NCBI RefSeq assembly: GCF_003671495.1 | Contig: NZ_RCHN01000004.1 | Location: 1-64,000, forward strand | DNA from: Ketobacter sp. | GTDB lineage: Bacteria > Pseudomonadota > Gammaproteobacteria > Pseudomonadales > Ketobacteraceae | Direction: 5' to 3' | Length of the DNA stretch: 64,000 bases | In this document: in pieces, positions 1-10,100 of the stretch | Layout of the letters: each line of letters opens with the position of its first letter | Numbering within the stretch: the first letter of the stretch is position 1 | The notes under the pieces: generated by a model | The model's database searches: none | Seen by the model: the letters and a program-made list of their open reading frames with translations, nothing else | What the model was told of the DNA's origin: nothing | Position numbers and translations under genes: made by a program

Positions 1-660
1 GTATCCAGTAGTTCGCGGTATTCATACGCTCCGTATTCTATACCTCTGTCCGAATGAAATATCAGTCCAGGGTGCCGCCCTCGATGCTTCACCGCTCTTC
101 TTAGCGCCTTCATCGTTAAACTCGCCGACTTTCTCTTGCCCAATGCCCAGCCGATGATCTTTCTACTAAACAAGTCCAAGACTACCGCCAGGTACCGCCA
201 TTCTTCATTTACTTTCAGGTACGTTATGTCACCCACCCAAATCTGGTTCGGTGCTGTTACTTCTTGCCCCCAGATTATATTGGGTATGCCTGTGTAGAAG
301 CGTTGGGTACCGGGCTTGCTCCTATAGATCCTGCTTTTCTTGGCCCTCAACCCATTTTCTCGCATCAGACGCGCTACACGCTTCTCTGATACAACCACCC
401 ATTGCTTCTTTAACTCATTATGGATCTTCGGGCTACCGTAAACCTGCTCGCTCTTATCAAACTCACGCACAATTCGTTTAAGCAGTAATTGATCTTCAAT
501 TTCTCGCAGGCATTTGCCGCGCTCAAGCCAGGAGTAATAGGACCTTGGGCTGACACCATACACCCGGCACATTACCGCTAATGAATAGTTCGACCGATTC
601 GCCTCTATGAATTCGTAGATTTCTTTTCTTGTTCTAAAGAGTACTGGATGGCTTTTTTTA
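1..660 (-). CDS. IS3-family transposase OrfB, partial (runs off the window)
   Basis: Reading the minus strand in the -1 frame relative to OrfA gives an uninterrupted integrase-type transposase. Visible landmarks are an N-terminal helical segment (IEANRSNYSLAVMCRVYGVS), then WVGDITYL carrying the first catalytic Asp of the DDE triad, and HSDRG carrying the second. The third acidic residue lies beyond base 1. The frame opens just after a stop near 667 and has no good start codon of its own. It is therefore expected to be made as an OrfAB fusion by -1 slippage on the A7 run at 653-659 (minus strand). Confidence 0.85.
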
Positions 661-934
661 AAAGGTCATGTTCCATCTGGAGCACCTTGTGCTCCTTCTC
701 CAGCTTCCTAAGACGCTTCAATTCCGCCTTCAATTTGGGATCGACATTAATGTCTTTCTTCTTGGTCATGAGTTCACCGCGCCGTGTTTCCATACACCAA
801 CGATAAAGCATAACCGGGTGTATGGCGAGCGCTTCAGCTACATCCTTAGCTTGAATTCCTGGTATTTTGGTGAGGGCAACTGCCGTAGCCTTGAACTCAT
901 CGTCGTATCGGTTGTATTGCTTTCTTCGTGCCAT
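605..934 (-). CDS. IS3-family transposase OrfA
   Basis: This 109-aa protein is the DNA-binding subunit of the transposase. Residues 10-55 form the helix-turn-helix typical of IS3/IS911 OrfA (DEFKATAVAL, then AEALAIHPVMLYRW). Residues 65-100 are a Lys/Glu/Leu-rich helix resembling the leucine zipper used for dimerisation with OrfAB. The 3' end contains the A-rich slippery site (653-659) that would shift ribosomes into OrfB. Length is normal for the family. Confidence 0.9.
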   Translation of the reverse strand: MARRKQYNRYDDEFKATAVALTKIPGIQAKDVAEALAIHPVMLYRWCMETRRGELMTKKKDINVDPKLKAELKRLRKLEKEHKVLQMEHDLLKKAIQYSLEQEKKSTNS

Positions 935-988
935 CTGACACCTCCACTTAGGTAGTTGGAGGTGTGCGCATTATCGGGTGAGGTCTCA

Positions 989-1318
989 ACTCAAAACACT
1001 ATATTTGTTATACATGTAGTGAACGGTATGGAACAAAAGATCTTTCAGTTGCCATTGATACAATTAACTTAGTGAGAAACAGATTTCTGAACGCTACATA
1101 GCTATTTTTAGCAGTGTTGTATTTGTAATTTATTTGATCTTAACTCTAAGAGAAAGCTAGGAACACAACTTACCTATGAGATTTTAGAAGCGACGCTACC
1201 TTCAAATAGTCTGTAGATAGAACTGAGCACTTGTTCAACATCAAACGGAATCACACAATTTACTTCTCCACAGAACTTAAGGTCTTATAAAGAACTTAAG
1301 TTCTGTATTTGAAATGGA
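989..1318. other. Gene-free stretch beside the IS element
   Basis: No open frame with a start and ribosome binding site is visible in these 330 A+T-rich bases. The only structure I see is the inverted repeat at 1271-1305, described separately. Confidence 0.6.
1271..1305. repeat. 11-bp perfect inverted repeat downstream of the DUF4407 gene
   Basis: CAGAACTTAAG (1271-1281) is repeated in inverse as CTTAAGTTCTG (1295-1305) with a 13-nt loop. It lies 14 bp past the stop codon of the minus-strand gene ending at 1319, where a terminator would be expected. No clear U-tract follows in the direction of transcription, so it could equally be a protein-binding site. Confidence 0.5.
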
Positions 1319-2572
1319 CTATTTTTCCACTTCCTCCGCCACGATCTCTTCAATTTCTAAATTTTCAATAGTATCCATATTAAATCCAGAAAAATTATAG
1401 AGTTCATGCTTGTCAACCTTTTCGAATGACTTATCAATCGCTTTCCGGGTTTTATATCTCAATTCAGCAGCTTGGATTCGAGTTTGAGAAAGTAGTCGCT
1501 CTAAATAAAGGGATGCTGACGAAAAGAAAAATTTTGTCAGCAGGGGCAGCAGTTCCAAGGTCATCATCACGATTTTAATTACCCAGGAAAAATAGACATA
1601 GCTGGAACCGTTTACCGGATCGCGCTTCAGCTCCTGTAACAGACGAAATCGTGCTGAAAGACCATTAGGAATGGTTGCTTCAAAATCACGATGCTGCGCA
1701 GCAAGCAACCGAGGATCGAATTCAATCATGGCTCTGTTTTCAGTTTCCAATTGTTCCGAAAGCGCTTCATATTTCTGTGTCAATCGGGTCAGTTCATTTT
1801 CCAGATGATCCTTGGCAAACTGTTGTTTTTCAATTTTTTCCACGACGGATTGATAGTTGTTGGCATATTCCAGATATTTCAGACTTTTCCCTGCAGGTCG
1901 ACCTTCCAAACCCAATTCCTCCACTTTCATTAAGCGTCCTAATTCGATTTTCTGATTCGCGAGGGAGTTTAGATCGACGTCAATCAAGGAGATCTGATCC
2001 TTTAATTGATTAATTTCCTCTTGAATGGTTTTAAGGGAATGTTCGTTTTTCTCCATATATGCTTTTTTTTCTTGTTTTTGATTTTCATAGTACTCAATCA
2101 AAGACACATTACGATGATCATTTTTCTGTTTTGCCAGCAGATCGATATCGGTGCCGAATACATAGAGTTCCGCACTGATGGCATACGCGGTGGCAAAGAC
2201 AAAGGCTAAGCTCAGGCGAATCAACAGCAGGCCCAGATCCTTAAATTGAAAGCGATCGGCCAGTACACCATGCTGGTTCCAGATGCTTGAAATCATTCTG
2301 ATTTCCATCATCACCACACTCAGTGAAATCACCCCGCTTAGCAACATGGCCGGCAACAGATCGAGAAAAATATGCAAGGTGGCACTCATCAAGGTAAAGA
2401 TAAAAATAAATTGCAGAATAAAGATGATCAGATTATGAAATACAGCATCTTTTTCCCGTTTCGGACACTCTTTCATAAGATCGTAATCGGTTAAGGTAGT
2501 CGTACAAACCAGGGCAAAGCACCAAGCTTTAATAGTGTGATAGAACTTTGAAAAAATATTCATGATCGTCAT
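1319..2572 (-). CDS. DUF4407-type coiled-coil inner-membrane protein
   Basis: This is a 417-aa protein. Hydrophobic segments lie at about residues 45-95 (two adjacent TMs) and 112-135, followed by a long coiled coil at about 160-275 (EEINQLKDQISLIDVDLNS and onward). A conserved patch FDPRLLAAQHRDFE comes next, then a C-terminal hydrophobic region (WVIKIVMMTLELLPLLTKF). The order TM, coiled coil, polar loop, ELLPLLTK-type TM matches my memory of the DUF4407 family, whose biochemical function is unknown. The gene faces away from the coupling-protein-like genes starting at 2868 and shares their upstream region. A decayed homologue lies at 21806-22198 at the other end of the island, so the gene is probably part of the system rather than a bystander. 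Confidence 0.7.
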   Translation of the reverse strand: MTIMNIFSKFYHTIKAWCFALVCTTTLTDYDLMKECPKREKDAVFHNLIIFILQFIFIFTLMSATLHIFLDLLPAMLLSGVISLSVVMMEIRMISSIWNQHGVLADRFQFKDLGLLLIRLSLAFVFATAYAISAELYVFGTDIDLLAKQKNDHRNVSLIEYYENQKQEKKAYMEKNEHSLKTIQEEINQLKDQISLIDVDLNSLANQKIELGRLMKVEELGLEGRPAGKSLKYLEYANNYQSVVEKIEKQQFAKDHLENELTRLTQKYEALSEQLETENRAMIEFDPRLLAAQHRDFEATIPNGLSARFRLLQELKRDPVNGSSYVYFSWVIKIVMMTLELLPLLTKFFFSSASLYLERLLSQTRIQAAELRYKTRKAIDKSFEKVDKHELYNFSGFNMDTIENLEIEEIVAEEVEK

Positions 2573-2867
2573 TCCCTAAGTGGCAGGTTTTTTTAAGCAT
2601 TCTGATAGTTCATAGGCCAACACTGTCAGGGATTTTCCAAAACCTCGCTGATTAATTCCGCTTCGTTGCTTTGAAAAAGCAACGCCTGAATCTGCAGCGG
2701 TATCCGTATTCAAAACACGCCGTAACCCCCAATGAGGACTGCACAGCATTTTTCTCAGTACTGGTTGGAAATCCAGAGTTCACAACGTCCTTTAGTTGAT
2801 GACGGTGACAGTCACCATGACGGCTGCCACTGTCGCCAAACCAAACCCGATAGAAAAGGAAACCGTT

Positions 2868-3134
2868 ATGAAATCCATTACCGATGCATTGATCATGACC
2901 CTATCCGGCTTCATTACTTTTTTGACGGTCGGAAAATTCTACGACTGGACAAAAGACTGGATCGCCGGCCTGGTAGCTGTTGACTACGGCGAATTCTGGA
3001 TTCCCGTGGTGCTGTTTCTCTGGTTTTTAGTGCTGTTGGTATTTCTGTTTACCTGCTGCGCTTATGCCTTGAATAAGCTCGAAATCATCATGAGCGGAAA
3101 ACTGATCAACCTGATTCGATTCGGCCGAGAGTAA
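2868..3134 (+). CDS. Small two-TM membrane protein preceding the VirD4-like ATPase
   Basis: This 88-aa protein has two hydrophobic segments, about residues 6-22 and 43-70 (FWIPVVLFLWFLVLL), and a basic C-terminal tail. I chose the ATG at 2868 because AAAAGGA sits at a good distance upstream; an in-frame ATG at 2796 lacks such a site. It ends 10 bp before the VirD4/TraG-like gene. VirD4-family coupling proteins normally begin with two membrane helices, and the next gene has none, so this may be a detached membrane-anchor module. That is inference; the sequence itself is not recognisable. Confidence 0.6.
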   Translation: MKSITDALIMTLSGFITFLTVGKFYDWTKDWIAGLVAVDYGEFWIPVVLFLWFLVLLVFLFTCCAYALNKLEIIMSGKLINLIRFGRE

Positions 3135-3144
3135 GGAGTCAACC

Positions 3145-4830
3145 ATGACTGAGGACAACGAAGCGCAATTCCTGCTGGATAATTTGCACGGCTCAGCCAA
3201 ATTCGAAACGCTCAAGGTCTGTCAGGCGGCGGGCCTTACTGAAGCACGAGGCCTTTATTACGGACTGTTTTCTCCGGACGGTCCGGACATCCGCCTGGCC
3301 GCACCAAAGTCCACGCTGCTGTGCGGCAACGAAGGCGCAGGTAAAAAACGCGATACGGTTTATGAACAGGTGGCAACCTGTGAGTTTCCGGTGTACGTCA
3401 ATGATCCCAGTGGTCGCATCGCTGCGGTAACGATTTGCAATCAGTCCAGTCTCGGTAAGTATGCTTATTGTTTTATGGACGAACCCGGCCGCTTAAATCG
3501 GGCGCCGTGGTTTTTGATTGCAGAATCCATCAATCCACTATCGGAACTGAAACCGGATACACCATTATTGGCGGCAAAAATCGACCGCATTGTGGAGTGT
3601 ATGGTTGAGGCTGATTCACCCTCACTGGCTGCGTTCTCACAGGAGCTGATTAAACTGGCAGGCCAGTGGTTCGGCACCATTATCCATGGGCATATTCTGG
3701 TTCGCAATCAAGCCACTTCTTTACCGGAGATCTATTCGCAATTGATGCTGGCATCACGAAATGGTCCGGCGTGGGATCGTATTCTGGAAACTCATTTCAG
3801 CAACAGTCCGTTACCCAGCTTTCGCCGTCTGGCCAGCGAGATGCGTTTTTATCGTTCGCGCCAACCGGAAAAATACCTGCGTATTCTCCATGTGCTGTTG
3901 ACGGTACTGGATTTTCTTGAACATCCGGAAACGGCACAAAAACTGGGAGGCAATGCCAGGCCCTTGAGTCAGATTCTTGCGACCAACTTCACCTTCTACA
4001 ATTTATCGCAACACCGGGTGCTGCAACGACTGTTTTTCATCGCGCTGTTAATGGCGAAACAGGAAAACCAGGCTACACGGCCGATGGCTTTCATCATCGA
4101 TCAACGGGCCCATCTCGGTAAATTGGAAATGGCAGACGGCAAGTACATCAAGAATCAAGCAGCCAGCAGCGCCATCATCGAATTATGGGATTCACTGGTA
4201 CAGCTGAAAAACGGCCTGGGTGAAACTGGCATGCAGCTGAAGTTGTCCCGTTCTCAGATTCAACAATTCTATGATGTGGATGCTTATACCGCCGGTTTTG
4301 TGTCAAAAAGTCTGGGGGTCACCACCGTCAAATATAAGAGCTCTCGCGCCAAGATGCAGGATGATCAATTCAATGCCTCCATCGCGCTGGCGCTGATCGA
4401 GGGTAAAGATCCACTCGGTGATATCGTTCGTATCAATGCACAAAAAGATACTTACGATTTCCAACCGCGTGCCTTGCGTAAACCGGAAGAAATTGAACAG
4501 ATGCCGTTAAATCGCCAGATTATCTTCACTAAGGGATTTCAATGCGCACCCATTTATGGAGCAAGGAAGAGTTATCTGAGCAAGGTCAAGCTGATCGGAA
4601 AATACCTGCCCGATCCCGGCCATCCGCCGTACAATCGAATTGAAGTGGTTATGGCAGACAACAAGCAACGCACACTGCCGGTGAGGATTACCACTGTGCC
4701 CGCGCCAATGCGTCAGTTTCCTCAATATGCCAGCGGTTATAAAGCTGAAGTGGTGCCGCCGCTAACACTACACAGGGTGGCAGAGAAAAGTCTGCGATCG
4801 TTGTTGCGAAAGTCCGGATTTCTTACCTAG
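3145..4830 (+). CDS. VirD4/TraG (DotL)-like coupling-protein ATPase, soluble, with altered Walker motifs
   Basis: This is a 561-aa protein. The N-terminus (LHGSAKFETLKVCQAAGL) matches the HGSARWA region that follows the TM anchor in VirD4/TraG proteins. A P-loop-like GNEGAGKK follows at about residues 61-68, then DEPGR...INPLSEL (family: dP...NPL), IIDQRAHLGKLEM (family: LLDEFPALGKLE), and a C-terminal RKPEEIEQMP...QIIFTKG segment, all in family order. Two catalytic positions differ: the Ser/Thr after the P-loop Lys is Lys, and the Walker B Glu is Gln. No TM segment is present. Start ATG has GGAG upstream. In type IV secretion this family receives substrates. The DotN-like gene 1.5 kb downstream supports a coupling-complex relationship. 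ATPase activity may be lost. Confidence 0.75.
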   Translation: MTEDNEAQFLLDNLHGSAKFETLKVCQAAGLTEARGLYYGLFSPDGPDIRLAAPKSTLLCGNEGAGKKRDTVYEQVATCEFPVYVNDPSGRIAAVTICNQSSLGKYAYCFMDEPGRLNRAPWFLIAESINPLSELKPDTPLLAAKIDRIVECMVEADSPSLAAFSQELIKLAGQWFGTIIHGHILVRNQATSLPEIYSQLMLASRNGPAWDRILETHFSNSPLPSFRRLASEMRFYRSRQPEKYLRILHVLLTVLDFLEHPETAQKLGGNARPLSQILATNFTFYNLSQHRVLQRLFFIALLMAKQENQATRPMAFIIDQRAHLGKLEMADGKYIKNQAASSAIIELWDSLVQLKNGLGETGMQLKLSRSQIQQFYDVDAYTAGFVSKSLGVTTVKYKSSRAKMQDDQFNASIALALIEGKDPLGDIVRINAQKDTYDFQPRALRKPEEIEQMPLNRQIIFTKGFQCAPIYGARKSYLSKVKLIGKYLPDPGHPPYNRIEVVMADNKQRTLPVRITTVPAPMRQFPQYASGYKAEVVPPLTLHRVAEKSLRSLLRKSGFLT

Positions 4831-5064
4831 CACACCCCCGCCAACAGCGGGTTGGCTCAAGCAGCCGCGCGGGGCCAAAAAATATAACCCAAAATATATA
4901 TTTTACCTTTTTAAAACAATAGGTTATGAAAAAAATGTAAATTCAGCAAGCGCTAATATATAGATGCCAAACCAATAATCTCCTTAGTCATGGGTGACAC
5001 GAAACACAACGTTCCCGAGGTGCTTCCAGGTCACTCCCCTTTACAGACTTAAGGAGAAACAACC

Positions 5065-5799
5065 ATGGCACTCTATTTGAGCAAGAATGAATATATGTTC
5101 CGCGATTGGGTAATGCAAACAGATGCACCCACCTTTAATTACTTGGAAAAACATTTTGTAACGCAAAAACGGGTCATCAGAGATAAAACCGGGAAAGTTA
5201 AAAAGGTGATTTACTTCAGCAATATTTTAAAGGTACTTGAAAAAGAATATGGCGTAATGTGCCCGGGTCTGACTCGATCAAAATACATCTCTCATGAAGT
5301 GAAGGACATTATCAATACGGCATTTGACAACATCCTGCAGGACAAACACCTTGAGCAGGAACCGCCAGTTCCAATCAACTTCGAAACTTATGCCCATATT
5401 TTATTGAACGATATTGCCGGATCACATCTTTTTAAAACCAATGATCACGCGCTGAGATACAAATTCGCGCAACAGCGCAAACAATTGAAGAGAGATGAAG
5501 CAACCGGCAGTTTGTTGGCTAAACCGGTAAAGCACATCCATTTGGATGACAGTGAAGCCATGGTTGTTGCTCAAGCTGAATCGGAAGTGTCGGTGACCAT
5601 GCAACCGGGACTTGAGGATGAAATCGCTGATTTAAGAAAGTTTCTCCAAACCAAGGAGCCCTGGCTGGTAAAAGTTTTGGACTTGTTACTTCAAAACCAT
5701 TCCGCAACCGATATCGCGTCGATGTTGAATAAATCAAAATCCAAGATTTATCTGGATATCGACAAGATTAAAACATTCATTCGGGAATACCATGCCTGA
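5065..5799 (+). CDS. Putative HTH DNA-binding protein
   Basis: This 244-aa protein has a strong ribosome binding site (AAGGAG). The last 50 residues (VLDLLLQNHSATDIASMLNK) have the pattern of a sigma-region-4/LuxR-like helix-turn-helix, with a final helix IYLDIDKIKTFIREY. The middle is helical and Lys-rich. The N-terminal 100 residues are not recognised. A 234-bp A+T-rich gap separates it from the VirD4-like gene, so it probably has its own promoter. A role as local transcription regulator is plausible, but no operator was identified. Confidence 0.55.
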   Translation: MALYLSKNEYMFRDWVMQTDAPTFNYLEKHFVTQKRVIRDKTGKVKKVIYFSNILKVLEKEYGVMCPGLTRSKYISHEVKDIINTAFDNILQDKHLEQEPPVPINFETYAHILLNDIAGSHLFKTNDHALRYKFAQQRKQLKRDEATGSLLAKPVKHIHLDDSEAMVVAQAESEVSVTMQPGLEDEIADLRKFLQTKEPWLVKVLDLLLQNHSATDIASMLNKSKSKIYLDIDKIKTFIREYHA

Positions 5800-5886
5800 T
5801 CAATTTCCACTAAACAGGGTGTATGCAAACATGAATATCTCCGGATTGAAAATCAAGACACTTAATTCCAACAGAAGGATAGGACT

Positions 5887-6327
5887 ATGAGCCTTGAGCC
5901 ACTGCGGTTTCCCATTTTAAACTCAATGCTCTCAGACCAACCGGGGGAGCTTTTTCAGTCAAAAGCTCCTTACCTTCAGAAATATGTTCCAAAACAGCGT
6001 GAAGACCCGCCTTACCCAACGCTTTGTCAACAGGAAAACCATTCACTCTTTTCAGGCAGCGCGCCACCACCAGCCGACCAGCCAATAGTTGAATTGACCC
6101 GGACAAATCGGGACCATGAATGGAATATTAAAATATTTTTAAGCAAATACCCCTCCGATATTCATTTTTTGGTTCAGGTAAAAAATATGCTATTGTATTC
6201 GCTGACGCAGCATCAATCCGGCTGGTCCACACTCCAATTCAGTAGTGATGAGGATTTGCTGCCCATGCGTTTATCCATAGAAAACTGCAAGCCCAAACGT
6301 CTTATTATCTTTCGGTTTGATGACTGA
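5887..6327 (+). CDS. Hypothetical protein between the HTH and DotN-like genes
   Basis: This 146-aa protein is soluble, with no TM or signal peptide. The N-terminal half is Pro-rich and probably disordered. The C-terminal half (from about residue 75) alternates hydrophobic and polar residues like a small alpha/beta domain and ends in RLIIFRFDD. AGGATAGGA precedes the ATG. The DotN-like gene begins within 30 bp of its stop, so co-translation is likely. By position it could be an adaptor of the coupling-like complex, as IcmS/IcmW are in Dot/Icm, but I see no sequence support for that. Confidence 0.6.
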   Translation: MSLEPLRFPILNSMLSDQPGELFQSKAPYLQKYVPKQREDPPYPTLCQQENHSLFSGSAPPPADQPIVELTRTNRDHEWNIKIFLSKYPSDIHFLVQVKNMLLYSLTQHQSGWSTLQFSSDEDLLPMRLSIENCKPKRLIIFRFDD

Positions 6328-6354
6328 TTTCACTGATAGGATTTGCGAACCATT

Positions 6355-7107
6355 ATGAGTATAGATCCTTTCGAACATACCAAAGCTCCCCATTTTCATT
6401 TTGATCAATGTGAGCCCATCGAACTTCAATTGTCACACCCTCCTCACAGGCAAAAACCCTGCTGGATCCATAGCAGAGCCATGGGCCTGCCAAAAGAGTT
6501 TATTGACAGGATGTTACTCAAGGAAATGTACACCTGCCATTTTTGCGGTTTCACCAGCCGCAAATATCAGGAAGTGGTAGTACGCAATGGCCAGGAATGG
6601 CATCTGGATAATGTGAAAGCGGCGTGTGTTTTCTGCGCTCAGGGTTTTACCATTGACTGGGTTGCCAATATGCGCTCCGGGGTTTTATTACACCTGCCCA
6701 AAATATCACAAAATGAACTCAATCATCTGCTGAAAGTGATTTATGTATTTCGCATATCTCAAGGTGATCACGCAAATAAAGCGAGAGATATCCTGGACCT
6801 CCTGATGAAGTCGCGAGAACAGGCCAAAAAGCTGCTGTCATCGGATGATCCTTATGAACTCGCAAAACGTCTGCGCATTCCCTTGTCTGAATATAGCAGC
6901 AAAAAGCTGAAGGAGACCTTGAGCGAGATCCGACTGCTGCCTCTTGACCGAAGAATCATTAAGGAAGCTGATCTTGAATTTAACCAGTTTCCTCAAATCC
7001 TGGCTTATTGGCGTTCTAAAGACGGTCCATTGCGCGGTGGGGTTAATCGCTTTAGCCATGAGCAATTGGATGTGTATATCGATCGTTTAAAAGATAAGAA
7101 GAAATAA
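6355..7107 (+). CDS. DotN/IcmJ-like zinc protein of type IVB coupling complexes
   Basis: This 250-aa protein contains a four-Cys site of the form CxxCGF...CxxCAQ (YTCHFCGF and ACVFCAQGF), with Asn-containing HLDN between, followed by LLHLPKISQNELN and later IRLLP. This order and wording match my memory of Legionella IcmJ/DotN, an HNH-like zinc protein that binds the DotL coupling ATPase. The C-terminal part is longer than IcmJ. The start is uncertain: TTG at 6343 is too close to AGGA, and ATG at 6355 is rather far. It converges on the ankyrin gene with a 10-bp gap. With the VirD4-like ATPase it forms a coupling-complex-like pair without any other type IV secretion gene in the window. Confidence 0.75.
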   Translation: MSIDPFEHTKAPHFHFDQCEPIELQLSHPPHRQKPCWIHSRAMGLPKEFIDRMLLKEMYTCHFCGFTSRKYQEVVVRNGQEWHLDNVKAACVFCAQGFTIDWVANMRSGVLLHLPKISQNELNHLLKVIYVFRISQGDHANKARDILDLLMKSREQAKKLLSSDDPYELAKRLRIPLSEYSSKKLKETLSEIRLLPLDRRIIKEADLEFNQFPQILAYWRSKDGPLRGGVNRFSHEQLDVYIDRLKDKKK

Positions 7108-7117
7108 ATACCAAAAT

Positions 7118-10100
7118 TTAAGCGATCGGCACATCAATTAAATGTTCCAGATCTCCTGCAACAGGCTCATCATTGAGCATATCCACCATACCATTGGCCC
7201 TAATCAAAAAGTGGCCCATGAAAACGGCGTTACTGTAAAGGATAGTGCACTCAATCAGGTAGTTGCCTTCTTCATCTTGTCCATTGAAGATAACTGGTCT
7301 AGCTGTGCCTTCGATTACACTTGCTGAAGTTGAGATGTCAGTTAGCTTGATATTCCTGTCTGCTTTGGATTCAAGCACATAGAACGGTCCTTCGTCTCCT
7401 CTCACAAAGAAGCAGAAAAATTTCAAGTACTCAATCACATTGCTTTCATTCAGACGAAGCGGTGCCTTGAGGTTGACTTCATGGATCGGTGGGGACGTAC
7501 CATTTAAGCGAAACAGATTACCGGTGGTTTTATCGACCAGATAAAAAATACATAAACGCTGATTTTGCCATGTCTGATCTTTTACTCTCACCAGAACGAT
7601 ATTCTGATAAAAGGGCAATGATCGGTACACCATCTGGGTTGTTCTTGGATCAACAGCATATTTGCCGTCAATGGGATTGATCTGTTTAAGCAGCTTCTCG
7701 TCATCAATATTCAGCCACGGCGGTAACACAGGATCAATTGGCCGCTGAAATTGAATGCCGTGGTAAAGGGTCTGCAAAATATCCTCAGCAGGGCTTTCCG
7801 GTTTTGGCTTATTAACCGGCGGGTGCTGTTTTTTCTCTTCATTCTGGTTGCTAGCGATCTTCGTAGCGACTTCCGGATTTTCCGCGGTGGTTTTCTTCTG
7901 CGTCTCCACCGGTTTTGCATTACCATCGTCGCTCGCCGGTTGTGGTTTTTGGTATAGGCTTTGCGCTTGCTGCTGACGCAGCAATAGTAGGTTTTCAGCA
8001 GCAATCATCCTGTTTTCTCTGCTAAATAAACCGGCTGCTCCGGCTTGTTTAAGCACCGAAACAATCTCATCGAATCCGTTTTCAGCAGCAAGAAAAATGG
8101 CGGGCAGATTGTCTGCGCCATGGAGATCCAATTGAGCACCATAACTGATTAACAATTTGCACACTTCTGCTGCCCCGGATCGAGCGGCAATCTGCAAAGG
8201 TGTAAGGCATTCATCCAACGTTGCCATATCAATAGACAAAGAGTTAGTTCTCAGTATGATGCCTACTATATTCGGCAAATTGTACAAGGCAGCAAAATGC
8301 AGCGCTGTCCAACCATCCCGGCTGCTCTGATTGATATCCGCACCCGCTTCAATCAGATGAGCACTCAAATCATCAAAGCGACGACGAATGGCATAGTGTA
8401 AAGGCGTAAGACCATTTTCATCCGCTGCGTTGATATCAGCTCCATGTTTGAGAATCAGGTTGATAACAGCAATTGACTGACTTTCAATTGCACTGTGGAA
8501 CGGTGTTTTACCAAAATCACAGCGTAAATGCATAGTCAAACTCTGATCAATTAAATACTCAATACATTCTATTGCGCCTCGTGCACAGGACAAATGCAGT
8601 AAGGATCGTCCCTCACGATCCGTTTCATTGATGCTGGCTCCGTAACTGAGCAACAAACTGAGCATGGCAACGTCGTTTTTGCTGATCGCCGCGCTGAGGG
8701 GACTCAACTCTTCATATTGAGGATATCGGTAAGGATAGGCGTTGGCCTTGAGTAAGGCTGCTGCGATGTTGCTGTTGCCGTTGTTGATGGCAACAATCAA
8801 CGGCGTTTCGTTATTCTTATTCAGCGCGTTAATATCGACGTTGCACTCCAATAAAATATCCATTAACTGCCTATTACCGCTTTTAGCCAGAACATGCAGC
8901 AGCTGATTTCCATCCTGGTTCCGCTCAGCAAGCGATACGTGCCGATCCGCACACAATAATTGAAAGATATCCACCAGACTCTTTTCTACCGCGAGCCAAA
9001 GCGGTAACTCATCAACGTTTTTCGAATAGTGATTCCGATTGATTTTTGGAAACTCCAACAGAGTCTTGACCGTTTCATGGTTCTGCGTATCCACAGCGAT
9101 CCATAAAGCCTGGTGGGAATCTTTGTCCTGCGATTCGAAATCCAGTAGACGACTTGTCGCCATGGTACGAATACTGGCGATACTGTTTTGTTTAACCGCA
9201 AGCAAAAATGGAGTCAGTTGTTCTTTACTCACGGCGTTGACATCGATGCCTTCCTGTTTCAGCAGAGTAGCCACGATATCCGGTTGATTCTGACGACACG
9301 CAATATGTAATGGAGCATCACCGTAACCGTTAGGAATATTGACATCGATTCCCGATTGCAGCAGAAACTCCACACATTCAGGATAGTTGCTTTCGCTACC
9401 GATGCCTTCCAATGCAAAGCCCTGACAGCATAAATGTAGTAAATTCCAACTCTGCTTTGACAGATAAGCAAGGTTTCCATTCAACGACAGCAGAAATTTT
9501 ACCACCGCGGTATTGCCACGCAGCGCTGCCAGGCTCAATGCATACCAGTTATCGACCTCTCCCTTAAAAGACTCCGTTAACGCTTGCTCAGTAATGGGAT
9601 AGCAGGCCATCAGCCGCTTTATAACATTGAGGTTCCCACCCTCAGCGGCAAACAGCAGTGCCGTACATTGATGTTTGGATCGGGTAAAAGGATCGGCACC
9701 TCGTCCGAGCAGATAATTCACCGCTGCATATTGCCCGTGATAAGCCGCCGTCATAAGCGGTGTAAACAGCTCATGACATTTGGCATTGGCTGATAAACCG
9801 AATTCCAGCAGGATTTCCAGAATTCGGGGATTACCGCCACGGGCTGCAAAACTGAGGATACCGGTGCCCTGTCCGTTGACATAATCGATATTCGCACCAT
9901 GCCTCAACAGTAAATCCACCACGGCGAAGCGAGCGCACTTAACCGCCACAACCAACGCAGGAACACCGTTAGAGGTCTCACAATTCACATCGATTCCTTG
10001 ATTCAGGAAAAACTCGATGGCCTCATATTGTCCATTGGCGATAGCCACATGGTAACAGTTGTAATCATCATCGTTGAATTCTTCGAATTGATCTGCACCA

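Larger units (their letters stand above)
1..988 (-). mobile_element. IS3-family insertion sequence, right-hand part
   Basis: The element holds an OrfA (605-934) and a partial OrfB (1 to about 667) on the minus strand in the -1 frame arrangement typical of the IS3 family. The upstream end is probably near 988, where the minus strand reads TGAGACCTCACCCG, a plausible terminal inverted repeat. The other end lies outside the window, so the inverted repeat pair and target duplication cannot be checked. Both reading frames look intact, so the copy may be active or recently inserted. It marks the left side of the accessory island. Confidence 0.85.

Noticed and set aside
2868-7107. Conjugative or integrative element (ICE) transfer region
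   Set aside because: Only coupling-protein-like and DotN-like genes are present; no relaxase, VirB4, pilus or integrase gene is seen.
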